A stretch of DNA of 64,000 nt from Pigmentiphaga kullae (GTDB lineage Bacteria; Pseudomonadota; Gammaproteobacteria; Burkholderiales; Burkholderiaceae_B), in assembly GCF_004216695.1 (NCBI RefSeq), contig NZ_SGXC01000002.1, forward strand, positions 372,001 through 436,000, written 5' to 3'. Below, in pieces: positions 8,701-16,367 of this stretch. Made by a program: the position numbers and the translations under genes. Each line of letters opens with the position of its first letter. Position 1 is the stretch's first letter. A model generated the notes under the pieces. That model did not search any database. It had not been told where the DNA came from and saw only the letters and a program-made list of their open reading frames with translations.

Positions 8701-9795
8701 CTACCGGTGATTGCCGTCCGGCGCGAGCCGGGCCAACAGTTCGGCCCGGCTGCCGGCGCCCAGGCGGTTGTAGAGCTGGCGGCGGTGGTAGACCACCGTG
8801 TTGGCGCTGATGCCCAGGCGCCGGGCGATCTGCGATTCGGGTATGCCGCGCGCCAGCCAGTACGCCAGTTCGTGCTGGCGCGGCGGCAGCCGCAGTGCGT
8901 GCAGGGCCGACCATAGCCGCAGGCCGCGCGGGACGCGCTGCGTGATCTGAATCCCGACCGCATCCTCGTCGCCCGAGGCCGCTGCAAGATGCGTGGCCCG
9001 CAGCGAAAACCAGCCGTGGGCGTTGTGCAGTTCCTGCTGCGGCGGCGCGCAGGTGGTGTCCGCCGACGGTGTCAACCGCCGGACCAGCGATTGCAGGACA
9101 GGAGGCAGCGCGGCGCCCCGTCGCCAGCGCCAGCCGAAGGCCAGCGGCATGAGCGCTTCGGCATCGGGGGAAATCCACAAGGGCCGGCCCTGCGGGGTGG
9201 CGACCAGCAGCCCCTGGCGGTGGACCTCGCTGTCGTCCGCATCCAGTTCGCCGGGCCGCAAGGCATGCGCCAGATGCGATTCGAGCCGCGCCAGCGTCGC
9301 GATTTCTTCCGGCTGGAAGGCTTGCGCGCCGGGCGGGCGGAACAGGAACAGCATGCCCACGCCCTGGCCCTGCGGGGCGCGCAGCGCCAGGCACAGCCAG
9401 TCGGCCACCCGCGCGGGGCGCATCACCACGTTGTAGTAATCGCTGCGCCGCAGGTCCACATGCGACGCCCTGAGCATCTGCCCCATGGTGCGCGGGCCGT
9501 GGCCGTGCAGCACGATGTCGCGCGCCTGGCGCAGGCTGTTGTGGAACATCTCGTTTTCGCTGCGCAGGATGCGCGGGTCGAAATGCTCCGGCACCGAGGC
9601 CTGCACGTCGGCATCCTCCATGTGCGCTTCCAGTTCGCCATGGCTGTCCGGATAGAAATAGCCGCCCGACTCGAACCCGATCAGCGGGTGCAGGGTTTCC
9701 AGCAAGGGCTGGATCAGTTGCGGGCCGCCCACGTCCAGGCAGGCCAGCTGGTGCAGGCGAGCAAGAGCATGGCCGGTCGGGCGAGGCGAGGACAT
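8701..9795 (-). CDS. LuxR-type helix-turn-helix transcriptional regulator
   Basis: About 364 residues from the ATG at 9795; the upstream open frame is low-complexity and crosses a palindrome, so it was not used. The C-terminal LuxR helix-turn-helix is clear: LPPRQHELAYWLARGIPESQIARRLGISANTVVYHRRQLYNRLG is split by the recognition helix around ISANTVVYH. The N-terminal 280 residues look like a GAF/PAS-like sensor, with no recognised ligand signature. Divergent from the small exported protein gene at 9950. Confidence 0.82.
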   Translation of the reverse strand: MSSPRPTGHALARLHQLACLDVGGPQLIQPLLETLHPLIGFESGGYFYPDSHGELEAHMEDADVQASVPEHFDPRILRSENEMFHNSLRQARDIVLHGHGPRTMGQMLRASHVDLRRSDYYNVVMRPARVADWLCLALRAPQGQGVGMLFLFRPPGAQAFQPEEIATLARLESHLAHALRPGELDADDSEVHRQGLLVATPQGRPLWISPDAEALMPLAFGWRWRRGAALPPVLQSLVRRLTPSADTTCAPPQQELHNAHGWFSLRATHLAAASGDEDAVGIQITQRVPRGLRLWSALHALRLPPRQHELAYWLARGIPESQIARRLGISANTVVYHRRQLYNRLGAGSRAELLARLAPDGNHR

Positions 9796-9868
9796 GGCGG
9801 GCGGGAGCGATGGGGATACCCGATCGTACCCGACGCGCCGCGTTCCGGCATCCTCGTGCGCCGGCCGC

Positions 9869-9897
9869 GACACCCCACCCCGGCGGGGTGGGGTGTC
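9869..9897. promoter_or_regulatory. 13-bp perfect inverted repeat between divergent genes
   Basis: GACACCCCACCCC, a 3-base centre, then GGGGTGGGGTGTC. It lies 74 bp upstream of the LuxR-type start and 53 bp upstream of the exported-protein start. With no T-run on either side it looks more like an operator or a transcript-leader hairpin than a terminator. Confidence 0.5.
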
Positions 9898-9949
9898 CAA
9901 AGGCGGGTTTGGCTAGGCTGTCGGGGTTTTTTCCGGGATATTCATCGCC

Positions 9950-10384
9950 ATGTTGCCAAGCCTCCGATTTCCTTCCCTGGCGGCCGCCTGCGCCGTCGTC
10001 GCCCTGAGCGCCTGCCTGGCCGCGGGCACCGCCCGCGCCGCCGGCGGCACGGACCCGGCCCGCTTTCGCCTGACCCCCGCCTTGCTCGATCGCATGGATG
10101 CCGTGGCGGCCGAATTGAAGAACGTCAAGGCGGCGGACGACGATGACGACGACGCCGAGTCGGTCGAGGACATCGCGCGCAAGCTCGAGGCCCGGCCGCA
10201 GGTGCGTGCCGCGCTGGCGCGCCAGCGGCTGACCGGCAAGGAATACGCCACCGCGATGCTGGCCGCGCTGCACGCCGGCATGTACCTGGCCACCGAACGG
10301 GCCGCCGGCCCGCAGGGGCAGGCCTCCTTCACACCCGAGCAGCGGGCGAATATCGAGGTGATGCGGGCTCGCCGGAAGAACTAG
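9950..10384 (+). CDS. Small exported protein of unknown function
   Basis: 144 residues. The N-terminal signal peptide has a hydrophobic core LAAACAVVALSACLAAG and a likely cleavage site near ARAAGG; the Cys in LSACLA is not in a convincing lipobox. The mature part is helical and charged, with an acidic run of six Asp near residue 65. No family recognised. Confidence 0.6.
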   Translation: MLPSLRFPSLAAACAVVALSACLAAGTARAAGGTDPARFRLTPALLDRMDAVAAELKNVKAADDDDDDAESVEDIARKLEARPQVRAALARQRLTGKEYATAMLAALHAGMYLATERAAGPQGQASFTPEQRANIEVMRARRKN

Positions 10385-10533
10385 GGGAGGGGCGCGAGCC
10401 CGGGGTGGGCGGGCGTCTCGCACACGAGCGTGGCTTCGTGTAGAATAGCGGGCTCTTTCCAGCAAAAGCCCCTTTGCATGCGAAGCCGCTTGCAGAACTC
10501 CTGGGGTGGAGAGATGCGAACTTGGTTCGCCAT

Positions 10534-10607
10534 GGCGCGTTAGCAAAGCGGTTATGCACCGGATTGCAAATCCGTTGAGGGCGGTTCGACTCCGCCACGC
10601 GCCTCCA
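10534..10607 (+). tRNA. tRNA-Cys (anticodon GCA), prophage integration site
   Basis: 74-nt cloverleaf starting GGCGCGTTAGCAAAGCGG, anticodon loop ATTGCAAAT with anticodon GCA, T-arm GGCGGTTCGACTCCGCC, ending CGCGCC-TCCA with CCA encoded. The 3' 46 bases (10562-10607) are repeated exactly at 53968-54013, so the present 3' half of this gene derives from the prophage attP and restores a functional tRNA. Confidence 0.97.
10562..10607. repeat. attL core (46-bp direct repeat)
   Basis: Identical to 53968-54013. Begins in the anticodon stem (GATTGCAAATCCG) and runs to the encoded CCA of tRNA-Cys. The base before it differs between the copies, which fixes the left edge of identity. Confidence 0.95.
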
Positions 10608-10768
10608 AATATTTCCTTGTAAATCAATAGTTTGCAAGCGACGCGCCGGCAGCAATCGCTGCCGAGTCCGCTCAAACACCCCTCAAATCCGCTCGAAACC
10701 GCTTGAAATCTGCGGTCCAACCGCACGTATACTTCCATATATTCCGTGTAGTCGAGTTCCGGGAATTC

Positions 10769-11938
10769 ATGGCAAATGTGCGTCGGACGCCCGCCGGGCG
10801 GTTTGAGCTGACCATCTCCAGCAAGTTGTTACCCCGCCGGGTGTATCTCACGTTCGATACGGAGCGCGAGGCGCGCGAGTACGGGGAACAGTGCGCAAAA
10901 TGGTTTAGGGTGGGTATTGTTCCAGAGGGACTGATCCAACCAGTTGCTGAACCAGCCGCGTTGCTTGGGCCGCTCATACGTGCCTGGGTCAAATCTGGAC
11001 ACCCCTCTAAATCCGACGTGGAAATCCTCGATTTACTGTTCGAGGAGGTTGGCTCCGTGCAGCTCCGACACGTCACCTATGCCTGGGCGGAGTCTTGGGT
11101 GCAGAGGCTCAAGCACGAAAAAAATCTGTCCCCGGGTACGATCCGCAAGCGGGTCCAGGCGCTCGGAAAGGTGCTGGATTGGGTGTTGCGGAAAACGCCG
11201 GATGTCATGGCCGGCAATCCGCTCAAGCTGTTGCCGCGGGGTTACTCGACCTACAACGAGGTCGATGCGGAAATTCTCGCGGCAAAGCAGCTCGCGCCAA
11301 AAATTGACATTGAGCGGGACCGCCGGCTATCGCCCGGGGAGGAAGGGCGTATCTTGGCTGCACTCGATGGCGAGAAACGCGCCGATCGAGAGCGGCCATT
11401 GACCGGCCCTGACCTAGCAGACCTACGCGTACTGTTCCTGTTGATTGTCAATTGCGGCTTGCGCCTACGAGAAGCGTACCAACTGCGGCGTGGCTGGGTC
11501 GACTTCGCCCGGCGCGTCCTGCGGGTGCAGTCCAGCAAACAATGGCGTGGGCGGGTCAAGTTCCGTGAGGTGCCCATGACGCCGGTCGTCCACGGGCTGT
11601 TGACGGGCTACCTCGCCGCATCGGAATCAGATTCTGATGCGCTCGTGTTTCCGTTCTGGAACGGCGATCCAGAAACTCTGGCCGCTGTGACGAGCCGATT
11701 GTCCCATCGGTTTTCGTCGCTGTTTTCCTACGCCGGTTGTGAGGATCTGACGGAGCATGATCTGCGGCACGAGGCAACATGCCGCTGGTTCGAAATGCGC
11801 TCTCCGGATGGCCACTGGCTGCTACGCGACGCTGAAATCATCCGCATTATGGGCTGGGCGCCAGGTTCAAGCATGGCGGCGCGCTACGCATCGTTCCGCG
11901 CCGACGACATGACGAACCGCCTCTGGGCAGGACACTAG
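10769..11938 (+). CDS. int: Tyrosine-recombinase integrase
   Basis: 389 residues from the ATG at 10769 (an in-frame GTG/ATG further up is possible). An SAM-like core-binding domain spans about 70-150. The catalytic domain carries R232 (NCGLRLREA), K264, H330-D-L-R333 (TEHDLRHEA), W363 in place of the second His, and the nucleophile Y373 (AARYASF). It cuts at the tRNA-Cys attachment site 160 bp upstream. Its stop codon overlaps the stop of the convergent excisionase gene inside a CTAG tetranucleotide. Confidence 0.95.
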   Translation: MANVRRTPAGRFELTISSKLLPRRVYLTFDTEREAREYGEQCAKWFRVGIVPEGLIQPVAEPAALLGPLIRAWVKSGHPSKSDVEILDLLFEEVGSVQLRHVTYAWAESWVQRLKHEKNLSPGTIRKRVQALGKVLDWVLRKTPDVMAGNPLKLLPRGYSTYNEVDAEILAAKQLAPKIDIERDRRLSPGEEGRILAALDGEKRADRERPLTGPDLADLRVLFLLIVNCGLRLREAYQLRRGWVDFARRVLRVQSSKQWRGRVKFREVPMTPVVHGLLTGYLAASESDSDALVFPFWNGDPETLAAVTSRLSHRFSSLFSYAGCEDLTEHDLRHEATCRWFEMRSPDGHWLLRDAEIIRIMGWAPGSSMAARYASFRADDMTNRLWAGH

Positions 11939-12216
11939 TCGGGGCACGGTGTCAGTGCCGGCGGCATGCGGCCGCGCCGGCGGCGCTCCACGCGTGCCGC
12001 GCTCGTGGGCGCCTGCACTCTTGGCGCCCGTCGCTGCGCACATTCCATCGCGGCCAGTTCCGACAGCCTGGTCATCAATGCGGTTCGAGGGTAAACCCAA
12101 GAGCGTCCGAACTTGAGCCCGGGCAGATCCCCGTCTCGGGTTTTCATTTCTACCGTTTTCTCGTCGCAACGCAGCATCGCCGCTACGTCAGAAACGTCCA
12201 GAATTTCGTCATGCAT
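11935..12216 (-). CDS. xis: Excisionase-type helix-turn-helix protein
   Basis: 93 residues. The N-terminal half (LDVSDVAAMLRCDEKTVEMK, then GDLPGLKFGRSWVYPRTAL) matches the MerR-like winged helix of AlpA/excisionase proteins; the C-terminal tail is basic. Last gene of the long leftward operon and convergent with the integrase, the classical place for a directionality factor. Overlaps the gene upstream by 8 bp. Confidence 0.82.
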   Translation of the reverse strand: MHDEILDVSDVAAMLRCDEKTVEMKTRDGDLPGLKFGRSWVYPRTALMTRLSELAAMECAQRRAPRVQAPTSAARVERRRRGRMPPALTPCPD

Positions 12217-12370
12217 CGTGCGCTTCCTCCGTCACGGCGCGAATACCATCGGCAACCAATGATTGAATGGCGGCCAGATACTGGGCATGGCCGCCAGGCA
12301 TTGCAATAGGGTCGAGCGCCTTGATTTCGCGGGCCACGTCGAGCGCGATCGCGTCGATGTCTGGCGGCAT
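12209..12370 (-). CDS. Small hypothetical phage protein (53 aa)
   Basis: ATG at 12370 overlaps the stop of the preceding gene as TGATG, and a GGA-rich ribosome site precedes it; the longer frame to 12475 is ignored. Amphipathic and acidic, starting MPPDIDAIALDVAREIKAL. No family recognised. Confidence 0.65.
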   Translation of the reverse strand: MPPDIDAIALDVAREIKALDPIAMPGGHAQYLAAIQSLVADGIRAVTEEAHDA

Positions 12371-12558
12371 CACAGGAGTCCTTTCGTTGCATCCAGAACC
12401 GCAGCGCCGTGGGTGGACTCGGTTCCATCCCGGACATCGGCAACAGATGCGATATCGGTTCTCAGTCCGCTCCATCCGCCGCCGTCAGGGTGTTCGACCA
12501 GCACACTCCAGTGAGCGGGGAACCTCTGTAGTTCGTTGATCAACTCGGCGACGGTCAT
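12370..12558 (-). CDS. Small hypothetical phage protein (62 aa)
   Basis: Begins MTVAELINELQRFP, followed by WSVLVEHPDGGGW. This N-terminal helix and the PDGGG turn are common in short phage proteins of unknown function. Coupled to neighbours by overlaps at both ends. Confidence 0.65.
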   Translation of the reverse strand: MTVAELINELQRFPAHWSVLVEHPDGGGWSGLRTDIASVADVRDGTESTHGAAVLDATKGLL

Positions 12559-12785
12559 CGGTGCCCCCCAGCAGCGAATTTGCACCGGCAACCGGCGCAG
12601 ATGTCGGTGGGATCGCACTCTGGCGAAGGGTCGCCGAGGGGCACGCCGCACGTGACGCCGAGGCCCGACATGTCGAGCATGCCGTCCTCCAGGAAAACGT
12701 GGTCGTAGCCGGCCGCCCGCAGCTTGTCTGCGACCTCGCCATAGGCGATGGGGGACAGCTCCAGGATTGCGAGTGTGTGGGTCAT
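12555..12785 (-). CDS. Small cysteine-containing phage protein (76 aa)
   Basis: ATG at 12785 (a second ATG at 12788 is possible). The C-terminal part contains four Cys in CDPTDICAGCRCKF, which suggests a small metal site. Overlaps both neighbours. Function unknown. Confidence 0.6.
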   Translation of the reverse strand: MTHTLAILELSPIAYGEVADKLRAAGYDHVFLEDGMLDMSGLGVTCGVPLGDPSPECDPTDICAGCRCKFAAGGHR

Positions 12786-13276
12786 CATCGCCTCTTCGGA
12801 TGAGGTCCGCGGCCTGCGTTGTAGTCGGCCCAGGCGTCGTCCTCGGCCTCCATGGCCTTCGAGTACGTGCCAGGCGCCGGTTTGGCGCTGCGCCGGCCCG
12901 CGGTATAGCATTTCTGGCCGTATGCCTCCATGTCGGTGGCGGTGTAGATCAACGGTTCGCGGCCAACCTGTGTTTCGGCCGACCCGATGGCCTTCCTGGC
13001 GCGGGGGAGGATAGGCAGATTGGCGGCCGGCTCATCGCTGGGTGGTGCTTTCTTGATATCGACGCCGATGGCGCGCAACTCGTCGTCTATGCCATCGATA
13101 CGGGACTCCAGCACCGCGACGACGTGCTCGCGGACGGCGTCCAGAATTTCGTTGTCCTGGTAGTTGCCCTGGATCGTGACTCCGAGGCCATTTCCGCGTA
13201 CCAGGGTGATTTTGAACGCCAGTTCCCGCCGCCTGTCATCGAGCATCTTGGCCTGCTGAATGTCTTCAAGCTTCAT
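12785..13276 (-). CDS. Hypothetical phage protein (163 aa)
   Basis: Start at 13276 has GGAGGGAG directly upstream. The first 85 residues are a long charged helix (KLEDIQQAKMLDDRRREL onward) of coiled-coil character. The C-terminus contains YTATDMEAYGQKCY, a motif frequent in short Burkholderiales phage proteins. No function assigned. Confidence 0.65.
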   Translation of the reverse strand: MKLEDIQQAKMLDDRRRELAFKITLVRGNGLGVTIQGNYQDNEILDAVREHVVAVLESRIDGIDDELRAIGVDIKKAPPSDEPAANLPILPRARKAIGSAETQVGREPLIYTATDMEAYGQKCYTAGRRSAKPAPGTYSKAMEAEDDAWADYNAGRGPHPKRR

Positions 13277-13638
13277 GCTCCCTCCGTCTTGCTTGCAGGG
13301 GTGGGGCCGAACGAGTTGATCTGATTGGCGGAGGGAATGAGTAACCTCACGGCCTGCTCGTTCGCCCGCAAGAGCTGCTCTGTCAGCCGATCCTGGCAAG
13401 CTGCTGCGTTGTAGGCGATGGCGTCGGCGGCGGCATTTAGAGCTTCACGCACGCGCGCATCGGCGTAGGCCTGGGCCTGTTCGGTGGAGATCAAGTCCAG
13501 TGATGCGCCACGGCGGCCGCCCATGCTGATTTCGCGTAGGCGTTTGTACGGCCCTTCCAGATTCCCCGTGTACGCAACGTTTCCGCATTCGGCAAGGAAT
13601 GCGAATGCAATGGGCTGGGGCAGCTTCACTCGGCTCAC
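13273..13638 (-). CDS. Hypothetical phage protein (121 aa)
   Basis: Overlaps both neighbours by 4 bp. The middle (ISTEQAQAYADARVREALN) is a helix found in many modular early phage proteins that also carry the Ala-rich C-termini seen here. Function unknown. Confidence 0.65.
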   Translation of the reverse strand: MSRVKLPQPIAFAFLAECGNVAYTGNLEGPYKRLREISMGGRRGASLDLISTEQAQAYADARVREALNAAADAIAYNAAACQDRLTEQLLRANEQAVRLLIPSANQINSFGPTPASKTEGA

Positions 13639-13985
13639 GACTCCCCCTTCTCGGTTGCAGGGGTGCTGCGGGCGGCGTCGGTCAATAGCGAATCGGCCAG
13701 CGTGTACAGGCCAGCCACCAGTTTCTTGGCGCCGGCCTCGGCGTCGTGCCGTAGCCGGTGACCGGCCGGCAGTTTGCTGGTGAGCACGTCCAGCACGGCT
13801 GCGGACTCGTTGATCAAATTCGTGGCGTCACGAAAATGGTCGGCGCGGCTGGCGCGGTCGGCCTGGATGGCGGCGCGGGCGTACCGCTGTACGTCATCCC
13901 ACAGCCACGCCGGCATTTCCCACGGACGGGGAGATGTGGTGGTGAAACATTTGACGGGCGGCAGATTGATGTCGTCGGCGCTCAT
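13635..13985 (-). CDS. Hypothetical phage protein (116 aa)
   Basis: The start at 13985 (MSADDINLPPVKCF) overlaps the DUF1643 stop; the longer frame to 14294 is the shadow of that gene. Contains WEMPAWLWDDVQRYARAAI, a Trp-rich helix common in this gene type. No domain of known function. Confidence 0.65.
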   Translation of the reverse strand: MSADDINLPPVKCFTTTSPRPWEMPAWLWDDVQRYARAAIQADRASRADHFRDATNLINESAAVLDVLTSKLPAGHRLRHDAEAGAKKLVAGLYTLADSLLTDAARSTPATEKGES

Positions 13986-14488
13986 TGGGCGGCTCCTGCT
14001 GGTGTCCACGGGGTTAGCGGCGTGCTGTAGGCCAGCATGAGGGGGTGCTTTGGATCTCCGCTCTTGGTCAGGCCAAAGTGCATCACCGGCTTGCGGGTGC
14101 CCAGGAGCAGGGACAGCAACTCGTCGATCTCGTTGTGCATGGAGCGCGGCACCTTCGCCCGGTCGCCCCAGCAAGGCACGAGGATGTCCGCCTCGACAGC
14201 CATCGCCAAAATGTGCCGTTGGTTCTCCCGGTAGATGTCGAGCCACCGCGTGGATCTTGCCAACAGACGAACATCGGTGGCGCGGAGCGGCCAAACGTTG
14301 CCTACGACGAAGCGGCTACCGCCCCACGCCTTTACGAACCCCGTCCACTTGCGCACGGTTGCGTCGTCTTCGCGGGCATCGGCTGTGCTCGGGTTGATCC
14401 CGAAGAAGGCATAGACCGGACCGTCCATCCCGACATCCCGCTCCAGGCGGTAGCGGTACAAGCCGCATGGGCTGATGATGGCACTCAT
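13982..14488 (-). CDS. DUF1643 family protein
   Basis: 168 residues from the ATG at 14488, coupled to the upstream stop as TGATG and preceded by GAAGGGGG. Diagnostic DUF1643 blocks are FFGINPSTADAREDDATVRKW, interrupted here after 20 residues, FVVGNVWPLRATD and the ending KHPLMLAYSTPLTPW. The family is widespread in phages and mobile elements and resembles a nucleoside- or base-modifying fold, but its activity is not established. Confidence 0.85.
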   Translation of the reverse strand: MSAIISPCGLYRYRLERDVGMDGPVYAFFGINPSTADAREDDATVRKWTGFVKAWGGSRFVVGNVWPLRATDVRLLARSTRWLDIYRENQRHILAMAVEADILVPCWGDRAKVPRSMHNEIDELLSLLLGTRKPVMHFGLTKSGDPKHPLMLAYSTPLTPWTPAGAAQ

Positions 14489-14760
14489 CACTCACCCCCT
14501 TCCCGCAGGGGCGAGCCCGCAGCCGTGGCGCGCACCCTCCGTCGCTTCGGCGGTTTGCCGCGTCCGAGTTCGTCTTTCGCGTAATGATCAAACCCGGCGA
14601 GTTTCCATTCCTCGGGTTCAATGTGAGCTGCGTAGTACAGCAGCTCATCCTCTCCGCTGGCGCGAACGATCTCGGCCCACGTAACGCCGCAGTCCATAGC
14701 CCTGACGACTTGCAGGGCAACGCACACGCCCGCGTTGAAACTGTTGTTGTCAACGCTCAT
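14488..14760 (-). CDS. Hypothetical phage protein (90 aa)
   Basis: Starts MSVDNNSFNAGVCVAL and ends in a basic segment KPPKRRRVRA, which may touch nucleic acid. Overlaps genes on both sides. No family recognised. Confidence 0.6.
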   Translation of the reverse strand: MSVDNNSFNAGVCVALQVVRAMDCGVTWAEIVRASGEDELLYYAAHIEPEEWKLAGFDHYAKDELGRGKPPKRRRVRATAAGSPLREGGE

Positions 14761-15713
14761 TTCTCGCTCCCAGTGGTGCGCTGCACTGCTGCTGCGGCAT
14801 TGGACAACTCGACCGATGCCTGCTGCATTGCAGGGTCATCCGGCACGCCATCCATCAATTCAACAGCGACGTGTGCCGCATCGAGCAGTCTGCCCAGTCG
14901 CGCCGCATCCAGCGCATCCCCATTGGCGGCCGGTGCCTGGGAATCGATCAGTTCCTGGTGCAGCCGGCCGCATTCGGCCTTGAGCACGTCGAGCATGCGC
15001 GCTGCCTGACGCAGCACGCTGGCTTTGGGTTCCTGATGTCGATGCGCTTCACGCCGCAGCCATCCGGCGTAGTGGACGGCGGTATGGATGCCGGGTGGCG
15101 GCAGAATGTCCGCTGGGGACTCGTCCTGCGGTGCCTGGGCGGCAACGGGGGCGCCTTTCAGAGCATCTCGGAACGCCTGCACTGAAATCTCAATGTCGCC
15201 GTCTGCCGTGGTCCACGTTGCAGCGGCGATGGCGTTAAACAGGGTTTGGTAGTCGTGTTGCGATAGCGCCACCGGCTCCGCGCTCACGGCCGGTGCCTGC
15301 CCGTAGCTCCGTCGTATATCCCGAACCATCTGAGCAGCGCGCTCCCGATCCTCGTCAGGTGCATTGCTCTCTAGGACGCGTTGTATGTATTTCAGATCGC
15401 TATCATTCATGGCTCTCCTTGCTGCCTGTCCGCTGGCCTGCGCTGCGAGAGACACAACATCCTCCCACAGCGTGCGCACGCGTCCGACGTTCAGCATCCC
15501 GCCCTCGGTGCGGCACCGTTCGGGATCCAGGCCAACGATGCGCAGGATGGCGTCCACGTCGTCGCAGTCGTCGCTCGGCGCTGCCGTTGCAGCGGGCGGG
15601 GTGGGGGCGGCGGCGATGCAGTCGTCACATTCCGCGCGCCGCTGGGTCTCGGTACGCGTATCGCCCGCCGCCGGTCCGCAGTTCATGGTGCAGATTTTTC
15701 CGTCAATCAGCAT
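14757..15713 (-). CDS. Hypothetical modular early phage protein (318 aa)
   Basis: Several helical blocks are joined by Ala/Pro/Gln linkers (for example APTPPAATAAPS and VAAQAPQDESP). The first 35 residues hold four Cys (CTMNC and CDDC), and the centre has EPVALSQHDYQTLFNAI. This fusion of short helical units with low-complexity linkers recurs in the operon and suggests assembly by recombination. No enzymatic motif visible. Confidence 0.6.
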   Translation of the reverse strand: MLIDGKICTMNCGPAAGDTRTETQRRAECDDCIAAAPTPPAATAAPSDDCDDVDAILRIVGLDPERCRTEGGMLNVGRVRTLWEDVVSLAAQASGQAARRAMNDSDLKYIQRVLESNAPDEDRERAAQMVRDIRRSYGQAPAVSAEPVALSQHDYQTLFNAIAAATWTTADGDIEISVQAFRDALKGAPVAAQAPQDESPADILPPPGIHTAVHYAGWLRREAHRHQEPKASVLRQAARMLDVLKAECGRLHQELIDSQAPAANGDALDAARLGRLLDAAHVAVELMDGVPDDPAMQQASVELSNAAAAVQRTTGSEK

Positions 15714-15715
15714 GG

Positions 15716-15892
15716 CTATTCCTCCCAGTAGCTCATATCAACGTCGGCCGCGTCCTCGGGAGACTCGTCGTCGTCAACATGGTTTTCCCAGGCTGCTTCA
15801 GCCCATTCGAGCGCCTCTTTCTTGGGGATGTTGGCGCGATCGATGTACCGCTGCGCGCAACGATCTATCCACGTTTCTTTGTCAAGCGTCAT
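15716..15892 (-). CDS. Small acidic phage protein (58 aa)
   Basis: ATG at 15892, stop TAG at 15716-15718. The product begins MTLDKETWIDRCAQRYID and ends in a strongly acidic tail (HVDDDESPEDAADVDMSYWEE). It fills the only gap in the overlapping operon, overlaps the XF1762-like stop by 11 bp and ends 3 bp before the next start, and AGGAG lies just upstream. The N-terminal segment looks like a folded helical domain. Confidence 0.65.
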   Translation of the reverse strand: MTLDKETWIDRCAQRYIDRANIPKKEALEWAEAAWENHVDDDESPEDAADVDMSYWEE

Positions 15893-16367
15893 GGCTCGCT
15901 CCTTGGGTGGTGAGTTGCGCAGGCCAGGAACCCCAGCCCCACGCCTGCTTGTCTTCGGTCGGGTGTTTGTCAGTGCGGGGGCGGCTCGGGCAATTCCAGC
16001 TTCGACCTTTGACGTGCCACAAGTGCCGCCAGCCAGCGGCGCGCAGACTCCCGCCGTCTTCAGAGGCGAGAATATAGGTCAGGCCACGTCGATAGCCCTT
16101 GTCCTGCGCCACGCGCCGAGCGGCGGCGTAGAGCATGGAGCAGGCGTTCGGCGTGCCGTCCGTGCACAGGCGAGTGACTTCGACGGTCAGGCCGTCATCG
16201 AGGGCGCGCGCTACGGGGCGGCCAGACACCGCCACGCCGACGAGGCGTCCGGCGTCGTCATGCACCGCCTGGCGCCATAGCGCGCCGACCGGCACGCCGT
16301 GGTGGCGGTGGTGCTCGCGGATGTAGTCGTCTGCCACCTCGCGTGTAATCGGGCGCAGTTCAATCAC
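15882..16367 (-). CDS. XF1762-family protein (GNAT-like fold)
   Basis: 161 residues starting at the GTG 16367, which has AAGGAG nine bases upstream; the frame above it is unused. Conserved blocks: IRPITREVADDYIREHHRHH-like start, then GVAVSGRPVARALDDG, then EVTRLCTDGTPNACSMLY, then GYRRGLTYILASEDGGSLRAAGW. The order resembles a GNAT acetyltransferase with its cofactor loop. Common in phages; substrate unknown. Confidence 0.8.
   Translation of the reverse strand: MIELRPITREVADDYIREHHRHHGVPVGALWRQAVHDDAGRLVGVAVSGRPVARALDDGLTVEVTRLCTDGTPNACSMLYAAARRVAQDKGYRRGLTYILASEDGGSLRAAGWRHLWHVKGRSWNCPSRPRTDKHPTEDKQAWGWGSWPAQLTTQGASHDA

Noticed and set aside
8384-10738. 784-residue minus-strand frame
   Set aside because: Runs through tRNA-Cys, an exported-protein gene and the LuxR gene in a wrong frame; a GC-rich shadow.
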